A DNA stretch of 51,543 nt from Bacteroidota bacterium (lineage in GTDB: Bacteria; Bacteroidota; Bacteroidia; Palsa-965), in the NCBI GenBank assembly GCA_013288325.1, contig JABDCB010000016.1, positions 1 to 51,543 of the forward strand. The letters are read 5' to 3'. The position numbers and the translations under genes are program-made. Every line of letters starts with the position of its first letter. Within the stretch, counting starts at the first letter, position 1. Shown here one piece after another: positions 9,301 to 17,698 of the stretch. The notes below the pieces were generated by a model. The model did not search any database and was not told the DNA's origin. It saw only the letters and a list, made by a program, of their open reading frames with translations.

Positions 9301-11966
9301 CCGGGGATGCAACCAATAACAATACGAATTGTACCACCATTAATATGAATATGACCACAGGGGGAGTTGCGCATATATGGGGTGGCGCCGCTCCTTTAGC
9401 AGGTGCTTCATCGCCGCAAACTGTTGCTTATACCACTACAGGACGAAAAACAGTTACTATGAATAATGGTACTGCTTATACGTATACAGATTTTAACAAT
9501 ATGATTACCACAGCCCCAAGCGCGGGCAGTATACTTCCTTCCGCTACTTCAATTTGTACCGGCAACAGCATAACAGTATCAAGTAGTCTCAGTGGCATCC
9601 CAGGGTTTACATTCAGCTGGTCCATCAACCCTGCTCCACCCGCCGGTGTTACCGCTACAATCGTTAGTCCTACTTCAGGAAGCACGGTTATCAATTTAAC
9701 AAACACGAATACCACCGCTCAGACTATTACCGTACAATTAATTGTGACATCCCAATGTTGCGGTGCTTTAACTGCCATAACCCAAACTATTACAATTAAT
9801 CCGGAGCCTGCCCCCCCTACTGCTGCCGCTTCCGGAAATCCTATTTGCCCTGGTTCCGGTGATGTATTATCTATCACTTCCGCCACGGCCGGCCTCACTT
9901 TTAACTGGTACGACGCTTCAACAGCAGGTACCCTTTTGGCAACAGGTACCACTTACTCGGTTACACCCGCAGCTACCACCACTTATTATGTGGATGCCAC
10001 CAATAGTACAGGATGCACAAGTGTTCCCCGAACTTCTATTACCATCACGGTAACAGCTACCCCTGCCCCGGCTACAGCAGGTGCTTCAGGCTGTGGCCCC
10101 CAGAGTCTGACCGTTTCTGTAACCACACCTGTATCTGGTGCTACTTACAACTGGTATAGCTCCAGTTGCACGGGCCTTCTTCAGTCCAGTCCCAGCCCGA
10201 CCTACACCACCCCGGTTATTTCGGTAACGACAACTTATTATGTAACCATTACATTACCCGGTTGTAATGAAAGCTCATGTAACCCTGTTACAGCAACAAT
10301 CAACGCTGCTCCGGCCACTTTAACCTGGACAGGTGGTGGTGTAACAGGTGCAGGTAACTGGTTTGACCCCAATAACTGGGGAGGTTGTCTTCCAACCTGT
10401 GGAACAAATGTTATTATCCCCAATACGGCCGGTTTACCATTAACGAACCCTCCGAGTATTGGTGTGCAGGCAACTTATAATGCCGCTGAAAACCCTGCGG
10501 CCTGCAACACTATTACGTTAGTAAGTGGTAACAGCCTTACCTTCTCCGATACAAAAGCAGAACTGGATATATGTGGCGACTTTAATCATTCAGGTACAGT
10601 TACAATGAGCTCTCAGGGAAAGATTGTATTTATATCGACTACTGTTGCACAAAATTACAACAGGACCAGTACTGGAACCGGAGATCTGTATGATGTAGTC
10701 CTGAACAATACGTCCGGAACAGCTACTTTAACTATCCTCGATGGGGCAGGTAATCTGGATATGAATATTGCAACCAACGGTACTTTTAGTTTTGTTTCGG
10801 GAATGGTGATAACACAAAACACCAGGACACTTTGTATAAAAAATACATCCTCTACCGCACTTAATGGATATGGTTTAACTGCTTATGTTTATGGAAATGT
10901 GAGAAGATATCTTGCTATTTCAACATCCTATGATTTCCCGGTTGGAAACGCCACCTCTTACCAGCTTATGAATCTTAATTTCACTGCACTTACAGGCCTT
11001 AATTATGTGACCGTATTTTTTGATAATCCTGCTAATGCAACAGGTACAGGAATGCCTGTAGCTGACGGAGGAGGTAACTATACATCTTTGCTTAACAATG
11101 GAGGACCCAGTGTAGGGGTTGGATCGACAAACGGAAATGCAGGTGTCTGGACCGTGATGCCAGATAACTATGCAAATGCAAGTACCGCCTATTATGAGAT
11201 GATATTGTATGGCAGAAACTATAGCAATGCAACTACTTCCAATGTTTCTCACTTAAAGAGAAATACTTTTTGTCCCGGAATCTGGTATGTAAATGGAGAT
11301 GACGGCGGCTACAAATCGGGTACCGTTGCAGGGAATGTAGTAACAACTGACCGTGATGTGATGAATGGGTTTTCCCAGTTCGTAATTGCTATCAATGCTA
11401 ACCCTTTACCCATCGAGCTATCAGCCTTTGAGGCCACCTGTGTTGATAATCACGTTAAAATAAACTGGGTTTCTGCATCTGAAACCAATAATGCTTTCTA
11501 TACCATCGAAAGAAGCTGTGAGAATACCAGTTCATTTCAAACAGTAGGAACTGTGCCCGGAGCAGGCAATAGTTCTTCGGCAATACAATATTCTTATATT
11601 GACTCTACCTTCCCGGGAGGGACCTGTTATTACAGATTAAAACAAACAGATATAAACGGATCGACCAACACACTAAAGACCATTGCCCTTAATTGTAAAG
11701 AACAGCAACAGTTCAGCCTTATCAATATCTTCCCTAATCCGGCGCAAAATGAATTAAATATTCTTTTCAATTCTGATGCAGATGGGCTGGTGGAAGTTTG
11801 TCTGATGGACATGCTTGGACAACAGCTGATCATCAAAGATGTTCCTGCCCAAATAGGTCTTAATCAGACAAAATTGGATATGAGTCCCTTTAGTAATGCA
11901 GTATATTTTGTAAGAATAAATAACAGCACTAAAACCTTTGTCAGAAAAGTTTCAAAGCAGCAATAA
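6330..11966 (+). CDS. Giant glycine-rich T9SS cargo protein
   Basis: The product has 1,878 residues with a signal peptide ending near VAGYGQ (residue 25). A Pro-rich linker follows. Residues 130-270 form a Cys-containing domain (CSVWYIFTIQPGGTTFDFTI, DYDWAIYDL) resembling the beta-sandwich placed at the front of many Bacteroidota adhesins. Then come Ig/PKD-like modules (SPATICAGNSSTLTLNGG) and a parallel-repeat section starting at about residue 550 (LYVQPSATGTGDGSTPANSA). Residues 700-965 are extremely glycine-rich (GGTGGAGG type). Further Ig-like modules follow (NPICPGSGDVLSITSA, TTYYVDATNSTGC). The C-terminus is a type A sorting domain (NIFPNPAQNELNILF, GLVEVCLMDMLGQQL, AVYFVRI). The glycine-rich gene at 12021 follows 54 bp downstream on the same strand, so the two are probably cotranscribed. 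Confidence 0.88.
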   Translation: MNHLLRRGFIWLVCTHFISVAGYGQVGNWGIPTTPKQESQLSNWVVPPPSPSVAPPTERPTPAASTQVSPQAITAEKEALYYKILLEQGYSLEYVDSLHLANDKTYRRFTPNVAPLVTGPEQNCPQGIPVCQNSYTQANSYTGFGYQEVYNTCLLAHEQCSVWYIFTIQPGGTTFDFTINTTHDYDWAIYDLTAIGGCANVPTSAPVSCNFSGTYGNTGISTANGGFSNNTNAAGIPWNADLTVTVGHTYAMIIDNYTQDALGYVLTFGGTASLVNNSIPTLASCTNDCSNTVTINTSQLIKCNTIAANGSDFIISGPAAMSVLSASGIGCTAPVGANSTTSQVQLSLSAPAVSGTYTITVQNGTDGNTLTNYCGNNSVPVGNTITFQYLAPLSITPSPATICAGNSSTLTLNGGPASGATYAWSPAGGTSANATVSPVSTTTYVETVTYGGCVAHPSTTITVQPTPVVSITPMNPVLCSGTQVLSATSTDNGTNCASCTYSWTGSYTGTGSSTPAEGAGTYTCVATTTGGCPSSPEVSTISLASASTGCNILYVQPSATGTGDGSTPANSATIQNAVTSAQCGGVIKMSVGVYTLSAPLQPNSYVTIEGGFNTTFTTKTSDMSGGTNSTTIRRNNTVDAATTRVTAFSYAAGASGFRLQDLRIEMPGATPLASNPVNTAGNHISNYAVYLGSGCSNYNIVRCYIDAGAGSNGITGGSGASGSTGGTSPAPGCGTGGTGAGTGIRQGGTGGDAGGSNSAGTGCTKADGAAGNAGGGGAAGGVATTSGMSFNGSCDNNIAHTNVGKPGSNGANGSAGSTGTAFSYAAGFFVPGTNGGNGTDGGGGGGGGGGASNDDAGNLYYGCSGGGGGSGGFGGTGGSSGGGAFGVFSVAQGASAVVSDCQILTTAGSGGAGGAGGTGGAGGYLTCGAAQFGGSPINLGGAGGAGGTGGAGGVGAAGDNCAVCDITGGTTKNILSITNPQTLTAQPIIVAGDATNNNTNCTTINMNMTTGGVAHIWGGAAPLAGASSPQTVAYTTTGRKTVTMNNGTAYTYTDFNNMITTAPSAGSILPSATSICTGNSITVSSSLSGIPGFTFSWSINPAPPAGVTATIVSPTSGSTVINLTNTNTTAQTITVQLIVTSQCCGALTAITQTITINPEPAPPTAAASGNPICPGSGDVLSITSATAGLTFNWYDASTAGTLLATGTTYSVTPAATTTYYVDATNSTGCTSVPRTSITITVTATPAPATAGASGCGPQSLTVSVTTPVSGATYNWYSSSCTGLLQSSPSPTYTTPVISVTTTYYVTITLPGCNESSCNPVTATINAAPATLTWTGGGVTGAGNWFDPNNWGGCLPTCGTNVIIPNTAGLPLTNPPSIGVQATYNAAENPAACNTITLVSGNSLTFSDTKAELDICGDFNHSGTVTMSSQGKIVFISTTVAQNYNRTSTGTGDLYDVVLNNTSGTATLTILDGAGNLDMNIATNGTFSFVSGMVITQNTRTLCIKNTSSTALNGYGLTAYVYGNVRRYLAISTSYDFPVGNATSYQLMNLNFTALTGLNYVTVFFDNPANATGTGMPVADGGGNYTSLLNNGGPSVGVGSTNGNAGVWTVMPDNYANASTAYYEMILYGRNYSNATTSNVSHLKRNTFCPGIWYVNGDDGGYKSGTVAGNVVTTDRDVMNGFSQFVIAINANPLPIELSAFEATCVDNHVKINWVSASETNNAFYTIERSCENTSSFQTVGTVPGAGNSSSAIQYSYIDSTFPGGTCYYRLKQTDINGSTNTLKTIALNCKEQQQFSLINIFPNPAQNELNILFNSDADGLVEVCLMDMLGQQLIIKDVPAQIGLNQTKLDMSPFSNAVYFVRINNSTKTFVRKVSKQQ

Positions 11967-12020
11967 AATTGTTTTATATAAACCGACAAACAAAATTCCT
12001 GTGCCAATCAAACAAAGAAA

Positions 12021-14120
12021 ATGAGAATTAAGCACTTTCATATCATATTGATTAACCTGCTGTTGCTTGCGGGGGCACCTTTATTTGGGCAAACTACTGT
12101 AACAATTACTTCCAGTGGTACCTGGACGGTTCCTGCTGGGGTGACAAGTATCAATCTTTATTTATGGGGTGGTGGTGGTGCCGGGGGTGGTAGTAGTCAA
12201 ACATCTCAATCCTTTTTTAGCAATGGTGGCGGTGGCGGTGGTGGGGCATGTGCTGTTAACACCAGCATTACAGTTACTCCAGGACAGGTTTGGACGGTGA
12301 CAGTAGGAGCCGGCGGTAATGGGTCGACCGGCGCAGGTGGTGCGGGAGGAACAACGACTTTTGTAAATGGCGCCACTACCTACTCCGCCGCTGGCGGAGG
12401 AGGTGGTGCTGTAGGAACAACCCCTTCAAACCAGTCCAATTCAGGAGGTGCTGGAGGTTCAACAGGTACAGGAACTGTTTTTGCCGGTGGTAACGGAAGT
12501 GCTGGAAATAACGGGAACAGTAGTACAACGGGTATCACAGGAACCGGCGGCGGTGGTGGTGGATCAAGTGCGGCAGGAACGACCCCGGCTTCAGCATGTA
12601 GTGTGAGTGGAACAGGAGGCGCTGGTACCTATGCAGGAGGAAACGGAGGCTACAATAACAATTGCGGCGGAGCATCCAATAACGGAGGAAGCAATGGTAC
12701 TATGCCCGGAGGCGGAGGAAGCGGAAATAACGACTGGACAAGCGGTGGATCGGGAGGTAATGGTGGTGCAGGGGAAATTATCATTAACTATACCTCTACG
12801 GTTGCTACATTTAATTCAAATAGTACGTGGACAGTACCTGCAGGTATAACCAGCATTAATCTTTATTTATGGGGAGGTGGTGGAGCCGGTGGTGGCAGTT
12901 CTCAGACATCCCAATCTTTTTTCAGCAATGGTGGTGGCGGTGGCGGTGGGGCTTGTGCTGTAAGCACAAGTGTTGCGGTTACTCCCGGACAAGTTTGGAC
13001 AGTAACCGTTGGAGCCGGAGGTAATGGGTCTACTGGTGCAGGAGGTGCAGGAGGAACAACCACTTTTGTAAATGGCGCCACTACCTACTCTGCAGTTGGA
13101 GGAGGAGGAGGATCTGTTGGAACAACCCCTACAAATCAGTCTAATGCGGGAGGTAATGGAGGGTCTACAGGTACTGGAACCGTTTATGCCGGCGGTAACG
13201 GAAGTGCCGGAAATAATGGGAACAGTAGTACTACCGGTATTACTGGAACCGGTGGCGGCAGTGGTGGATCAGGTGCCGCCGGAACCACTCCTGCTTCAGC
13301 ATGTAGTGTAACCGGTACAGGAGGTACTGGTACCTACCCCGGAGGAAACGGTGGTTATAATAACAATTGCGGCGGGTCCTCCAATAACGGCGGATCCAAT
13401 GGTATCACGCCCGGAGGTGGAGGTAGTGGAAATAATGACTGGACAAACGGCGGTTCAGGAGGTAATGGGGGTACTGGACAAGTTATTGTAGACTTTACCG
13501 TATACTGCTCGGCCCCTAGCACCCAGGCCACAGCAGTAACATTTTCTGGTGTGCAATGTAGCCAAATGACGTTAAACTGGACAAACGGAAATGGTATCGA
13601 TCGTATTGTTGTTGTAAGTAATGCGGCAATCGCCAGCACTCCAACCAATGGAACCAATTATACAGCTAATACCGTGTATGGTAGCGGAAATACAATTGGA
13701 GCCAATCAATATGTAGTATATAACGGTACCGGTAATTCTGTTACGGTTACAGGACTTACTTCCGGAACCACTTATTATGTTCAGGTATTTGAATACAATT
13801 GTGCAGGCAGCTATATTTATAAAACCACAACAGCAGCCGGTAATCCTGCCAGTCAGGCAACAAATGCAGGGGTTACAGTGTCTAATGCCGGACCTGATCA
13901 GTTTGTATGTGGAACAACAGCTACATTGGCTGGCAATGTTCCAGGATCCGGTAGCGGAACATGGACAGTCTTAAATGGTACCGGAACCATTACAACTCCT
14001 GGTAGCGCAACATCTACCGTTACAGGAATGTCAGCTACTTCTTCCGTAACATTACGCTGGACCATCAGCGGTGGAGGATGTGCCAATTCATTCAGTGATG
14101 TTGTAATTTATACCCAATAA
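12021..14120 (+). CDS. Secreted glycine-rich protein with two 235-residue repeats
   Basis: The product has 699 residues with a signal peptide ending near GAPLFGQ (residue 24). Residues 25-495 are two copies of a 235-residue glycine-rich module starting SGTWTVPAGVTSINLYLWGG, the form of the glycine-rich domain also seen in tail fibres and other surface proteins. Residues 495-615 form a fibronectin-III-like domain (SQMTLNWTNGNG, GLTSGTTYYVQVFEYN). Residues 620-699 start another Bacteroidota Ig-like module (VSNAGPDQFVCGTTATLAG) and stop abruptly at VVIYTQ. There is no T9SS sorting domain and no room for one before the next gene at 14208. The protein may have been shortened by a stop codon, or may be held on the surface through a partner. 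The upstream neighbour is the giant glycine-rich cargo. Confidence 0.85.
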   Translation: MRIKHFHIILINLLLLAGAPLFGQTTVTITSSGTWTVPAGVTSINLYLWGGGGAGGGSSQTSQSFFSNGGGGGGGACAVNTSITVTPGQVWTVTVGAGGNGSTGAGGAGGTTTFVNGATTYSAAGGGGGAVGTTPSNQSNSGGAGGSTGTGTVFAGGNGSAGNNGNSSTTGITGTGGGGGGSSAAGTTPASACSVSGTGGAGTYAGGNGGYNNNCGGASNNGGSNGTMPGGGGSGNNDWTSGGSGGNGGAGEIIINYTSTVATFNSNSTWTVPAGITSINLYLWGGGGAGGGSSQTSQSFFSNGGGGGGGACAVSTSVAVTPGQVWTVTVGAGGNGSTGAGGAGGTTTFVNGATTYSAVGGGGGSVGTTPTNQSNAGGNGGSTGTGTVYAGGNGSAGNNGNSSTTGITGTGGGSGGSGAAGTTPASACSVTGTGGTGTYPGGNGGYNNNCGGSSNNGGSNGITPGGGGSGNNDWTNGGSGGNGGTGQVIVDFTVYCSAPSTQATAVTFSGVQCSQMTLNWTNGNGIDRIVVVSNAAIASTPTNGTNYTANTVYGSGNTIGANQYVVYNGTGNSVTVTGLTSGTTYYVQVFEYNCAGSYIYKTTTAAGNPASQATNAGVTVSNAGPDQFVCGTTATLAGNVPGSGSGTWTVLNGTGTITTPGSATSTVTGMSATSSVTLRWTISGGGCANSFSDVVIYTQ
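12105..13500 (+). repeat. Two tandem 705-bp coding repeats
   Basis: The segment from about 12105 to 12805 recurs from about 12810 to 13500. The anchor ACCTGGAC (12120) aligns with ACGTGGAC (12825), an offset of 705 bp or 235 codons. Most differences fall at third codon positions, so the copies are held at the protein level. Confidence 0.9.
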
Positions 14121-14195
14121 TATTTTTATTATAAGCTGATTTCTTCTGAACCCAGACACAGAAATAGCTTTTTTCCTGAATCATCCCCGTTTTTG

Positions 14196-14203
14196 TAACT
14201 TTG
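14196..14203 (+). promoter_or_regulatory. Bacteroidota -7 promoter element (TAACTTTG)
   Basis: TAACTTTG matches the TAnnTTTG consensus and ends 4 bp before the ATG of the GWxTD gene, implying a very short leader. No strong -33 TTTG is visible. Confidence 0.5.
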
Positions 14204-14207
14204 CCGC

Positions 14208-15680
14208 ATGAAACGGATGATGTTTCTTTTGATTACTGTACAACTCTGGACCTTTTCCGTCCACGGAAACGGCCTTTCTGCCCTTCTTACCTATTGTGCA
14301 TTCAATACTCCCGATCATAAACCTTATGTTGAAACGTATATTTCCATTCTCGGAAATACGGCGGTATTCAAAAAAAACGCTTCGGGTAAATTTCAGGCTG
14401 CCATAGAAATCGGAATGCTTTTTACCCAAAACGGAACCGTTAAAGGATTTAAAAAATATATCCTCCGGAGTCAGGAATCAACAGACTCGCTCTACCGTTC
14501 CAGCTTTATTGACCAGCAACGCTTCAACCTGAACAGTGGTGAATATGAACTGGAATTATCCATTCTCGATAAAAATGCAGATGGGGCCAAGCCGATTATA
14601 AAGAAGGAAGCTATACAGGTACCATTTGAAAAGGAGGAAGTGGCACTTTCAGATATCGAATTTGTGGAGTCTTATACTCCCAGTACAATTGAAACTTCGT
14701 TGACAAAAAGCGGATACGAAGTAATACCTTATATCGCCAGCGTGTATCCTCAGAATATGGGAAAAATATGTTTCTATGCAGAGGTATATGAAACCGACAA
14801 ACTGCTCCCCATTGCCAGCCGCTTTGTTATGGTATATTATGTTGAAAATTTTGATACCAAAGAGAAGCTAAGTGATTTCGGAGGTTTCTTAAAATGTGCA
14901 CCCAAACAGGTAAACATTGCACTTTCTGAAATCAATATTGCTAAACTGCCCTCCGGCCCATACAACCTGGTGGTAGAGATCTACGGACCTGATAACAAAA
15001 TGCTGACCAGCAAAAAACGTTTCTTTCAACGGGTGAATCCGATCAAAATGAGTCCTATTGCCCTTGAAAAACTGGATGATGACAAACTTCAAAGCTCTTT
15101 TGCGGGACGGTTTCACAACTTCGACACACTCTCCGATCTTCTTCTTTCTGTACGCCCCATCTGTTCGGATGTGGAATTTGATGTAATTGAAACGGATATA
15201 CAAACAAAAGAAATTAAAACTCTTCAGCGACGCTTGCTTACATTCTGGCTGGATCAAAATCCGAAAGATCCTCAGGCTTCTTTTGAAGCTTACAGCGAGC
15301 AGGTTATTGCGGTACAACATAGTTTTGGAACACGTCTGGAGCGGGGTTATAATACAGACCGGGGGCGGATCTATTTGAAGTACGGGCAGCCTTCGTCCAG
15401 ACAAATTGCAGACAAAGAGCCTAGTAGCTACCCCTATGAAATCTGGAACTATTACCGGTTAAAAGACGGACAAACCAATCGTAAATTCATATTCTATAAC
15501 TCCGATCTGGTCACCAATAATTATCACCTCATCCATTCGGATGCCGTTGGAGAAATACACGATGACAATTGGAATATGAAACTTAACAGACGAAATACTC
15601 CTACCAATGATTTTGATCAAACACAGGCTCCTGACCACTTTGGAGGAAACTCGGTAGATGATTTTGACCATCCTAAATAA
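14208..15680 (+). CDS. GWxTD domain-containing protein
   Basis: The product has 490 residues with an N-terminal signal peptide (MKRMMFLLITVQLWTFSVHG). The C-terminal third has the signature of the GWxTD family: GYNTDRGRIYLKYGQP at residues 380-395, then YPYEIWNYYRL, and a disordered acidic end. The Trp of the GWxTD motif is Tyr here. The family is common in Bacteroidota and related phyla and its biochemical role is unknown. The N-terminal two thirds are expected to be beta-sandwich (AFNTPDHKPYVETYISI). The glycosyltransferase gene follows 41 bp downstream on the same strand and may share the transcript. Confidence 0.85.
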   Translation: MKRMMFLLITVQLWTFSVHGNGLSALLTYCAFNTPDHKPYVETYISILGNTAVFKKNASGKFQAAIEIGMLFTQNGTVKGFKKYILRSQESTDSLYRSSFIDQQRFNLNSGEYELELSILDKNADGAKPIIKKEAIQVPFEKEEVALSDIEFVESYTPSTIETSLTKSGYEVIPYIASVYPQNMGKICFYAEVYETDKLLPIASRFVMVYYVENFDTKEKLSDFGGFLKCAPKQVNIALSEINIAKLPSGPYNLVVEIYGPDNKMLTSKKRFFQRVNPIKMSPIALEKLDDDKLQSSFAGRFHNFDTLSDLLLSVRPICSDVEFDVIETDIQTKEIKTLQRRLLTFWLDQNPKDPQASFEAYSEQVIAVQHSFGTRLERGYNTDRGRIYLKYGQPSSRQIADKEPSSYPYEIWNYYRLKDGQTNRKFIFYNSDLVTNNYHLIHSDAVGEIHDDNWNMKLNRRNTPTNDFDQTQAPDHFGGNSVDDFDHPK

Positions 15681-15721
15681 ACCTCTCTACAAACAGCCCT
15701 GTATCACTCCCCTTGTTATTT

Positions 15722-16756
15722 ATGCCTGATAAAAAAACGGCCGTCGTAATATTAAACTGGAACGGAAAAGATTTCCTTTCCCGTTTTCTGCCGGGGATTA
15801 TCGCATACAGCGGAACGGCTGAAATTGTGGTGGCCGATAATGCATCGGACGATGATTCGGTTGATATGGTACAAACCCATTTTCCAGGAGTCACTATTGT
15901 TCAAAATGACGTAAACGGTGGTTTTGCAAAAGGTTATAATGATGCACTTAAAAAAGTAACCGCCGACTATTATGTGCTTCTTAACTCCGATGTGGAAGTA
16001 ACCGAAGGATGGCTGAAGCCTATGCTGGACATGATGGAAAAGGATGAAAACATTGTTGCCTGCCAGCCTAAAATTCTGGATTATAAAAACCGAAGCCGGT
16101 TTGAATATGCAGGTGCTGCAGGTGGATTCATCGATAAATTCGGGTACCCCTTTTGCAGGGGGCGAATCTTTCACAGCTTTGAAAACGACGAACACCAATA
16201 CGATGATAGCCGCGAAATATTCTGGGCTACAGGCGCCTGTCTGTTGATCAGATCAAAAGCTTATCATGAGCAGCGTGGACTGGATGAGGATTTTTTTGCT
16301 CACATGGAGGAAATAGATCTTTGCTGGCGCCTGAAAAATCAAGGATATAAGGTCATGTACTGTGCCGAATCAAGTGTTTATCATTTGGGAGGAGGAACCC
16401 TTTCGAGATTAAGTCCGCGAAAAACGTATCTTAATTTCAGAAACAACCTCATTCTGCTATGTAAGAATCATGCCCCCGGTTTTTTCTTTCTCAAGCTTTT
16501 GTTACGGATGAATCTGGATGGTGTTGCCGGAATAAAATTTCTTCTTTCGGGCGATATCGCTCACTTTTTTGCAGTACTGAAAGCTCATTTCAGCTTTTAT
16601 GTGACCCTCCCCCGAACGTTAAAGAAACGACGTGCATTGAGCAAGCAAACAAAAGTATTTGCCACAACAGCCGTTTACAAAAAATGTATCGTGTTTGAAT
16701 ACTTTCTGAGAGGTAAAGAAAAATTCTCCTCGCTTGACGAACGCTTATTTTATTGA
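15722..16756 (+). CDS. Glycosyltransferase family 2
   Basis: The product has 344 residues from the ATG at 15722; an in-frame TTG at 15713 would add three residues but is less likely. The GT-A fold motifs are visible: AVVILNWNG at the N-terminus, IVVADNASDDDSVD, YVLLNSDVEV with the metal-binding region near D90, and the acceptor motif FFAHMEEIDLCWRLKNQGY. This form resembles the rhamnosyltransferase/WbbL type that builds cell-surface polysaccharide from nucleotide sugars in the cytoplasm. The C-terminal third is basic and hydrophobic and may touch the inner membrane. The donor and acceptor cannot be told from the sequence. The last 12 bp overlap the end of the converging kinase gene. Confidence 0.88.
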   Translation: MPDKKTAVVILNWNGKDFLSRFLPGIIAYSGTAEIVVADNASDDDSVDMVQTHFPGVTIVQNDVNGGFAKGYNDALKKVTADYYVLLNSDVEVTEGWLKPMLDMMEKDENIVACQPKILDYKNRSRFEYAGAAGGFIDKFGYPFCRGRIFHSFENDEHQYDDSREIFWATGACLLIRSKAYHEQRGLDEDFFAHMEEIDLCWRLKNQGYKVMYCAESSVYHLGGGTLSRLSPRKTYLNFRNNLILLCKNHAPGFFFLKLLLRMNLDGVAGIKFLLSGDIAHFFAVLKAHFSFYVTLPRTLKKRRALSKQTKVFATTAVYKKCIVFEYFLRGKEKFSSLDERLFY

Positions 16757-17695
16757 CCAGGTTTTCAGTTTCTGAACAAACTGATGAATCTGCAGAGGGG
16801 GCCATTCGGAATTGCTTTCTCCATCCATAAACTGCCTCCACATACCCATCAGAAACAAGGCCCTTAACATGCCGAATAAAGGAATCAGTTCTATTTCCTG
16901 TTTATCAAGATGGATTTGGGAAGAATATCCCTGATAAAAAGAATCGAGCATGGCCGGAGTCTTTGCCTTGTGATCATACCAGGTATAGGCTCCAAGATCA
17001 TATAATAAAGGGCCGTACCCAGCAAAGTCAAAATCAATAAAATTCACGCTGCCATCTTCCTGATAATAGAAGTTTTCAGATTGTAAATCCCCATGGCATA
17101 AACCGGCATGAAGCTCCACGCCTTTTAATCGTTCCTGAATTGAACGTCCTAACGTATCCAGATAGTTTAAATCTTCCGGAAAAGGCTGCAAGGCTACCTC
17201 TACCTGATTGCGTGCAAAGGATATAATTTGTTCAGGGCTATAATCCCACCGAAACGGACCGGGATTAAAATCTTTGGAAACGAGATGAATTTTGGCCAAC
17301 GCTTCTCCTGCCGTTTTGCATTGCAACAGATCCGGTTTACGTTGAATATTGCCATTCACATAAGTGAACAAAGCCAGGTAACGCATCCCTTCCGGAGCTA
17401 TAAACGGTTGCAGGTGCTCCCCTTTTTTATCGGATAATGGAAATGCAACGGGTAGTTTATGATCGTTTAAATAACACAGCCAGCTAAGTTCGGAACGGAT
17501 TTGGGCTTCCGTCCTCCTTTTGCAGCGATACAGGCGAACAATAAACCGGGTGCCGGATGCAGTAACACGGTAGGTATCATTAAATCCTCTTTTGAGTAAA
17601 ACGATTTCGGATACCTCTAGTTTGTAATTATCTTCCAATGTCGTGCGAATAGACGATAAGGAAGGAGAAGAATACGAAGTACGTGAGGCATCCAT
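16745..17695 (-). CDS. Aminoglycoside phosphotransferase-fold kinase
   Basis: The product has 316 residues with the APH/choline-kinase fold. Brenner's motif is HGDLQSEN (H201, D203, N208) and the metal-binding motif is FIDFDFAGYGP (D221). The N-lobe shows IVLLKRGFNDTYRVT and FIVRLYR. The family includes homoserine kinase type II, SrkA/RdoA and aminoglycoside kinases; the real substrate is a small molecule or protein that cannot be identified here. The start codon lies 3 bp after the stop of the saccharopine dehydrogenase gene, so the two are translated from one message. This makes a role in amino-acid metabolism plausible, and a resistance role unlikely. Confidence 0.85.
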   Translation of the reverse strand: MDASRTSYSSPSLSSIRTTLEDNYKLEVSEIVLLKRGFNDTYRVTASGTRFIVRLYRCKRRTEAQIRSELSWLCYLNDHKLPVAFPLSDKKGEHLQPFIAPEGMRYLALFTYVNGNIQRKPDLLQCKTAGEALAKIHLVSKDFNPGPFRWDYSPEQIISFARNQVEVALQPFPEDLNYLDTLGRSIQERLKGVELHAGLCHGDLQSENFYYQEDGSVNFIDFDFAGYGPLLYDLGAYTWYDHKAKTPAMLDSFYQGYSSQIHLDKQEIELIPLFGMLRALFLMGMWRQFMDGESNSEWPPLQIHQFVQKLKTWSIK

Positions 17696-17698
17696 GGA

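Noticed and set aside
8438-9348. Long Pro/Ala or Val/Leu-rich frames opposite or shifted within the glycine-rich gene
   Set aside because: They are shadows of GGN codons; the same effect appears at 12607-13657.
16745-17695. Antibiotic resistance kinase
   Set aside because: The fold is shared with resistance enzymes, but linkage to saccharopine dehydrogenase points to metabolism and there is no mobile context.
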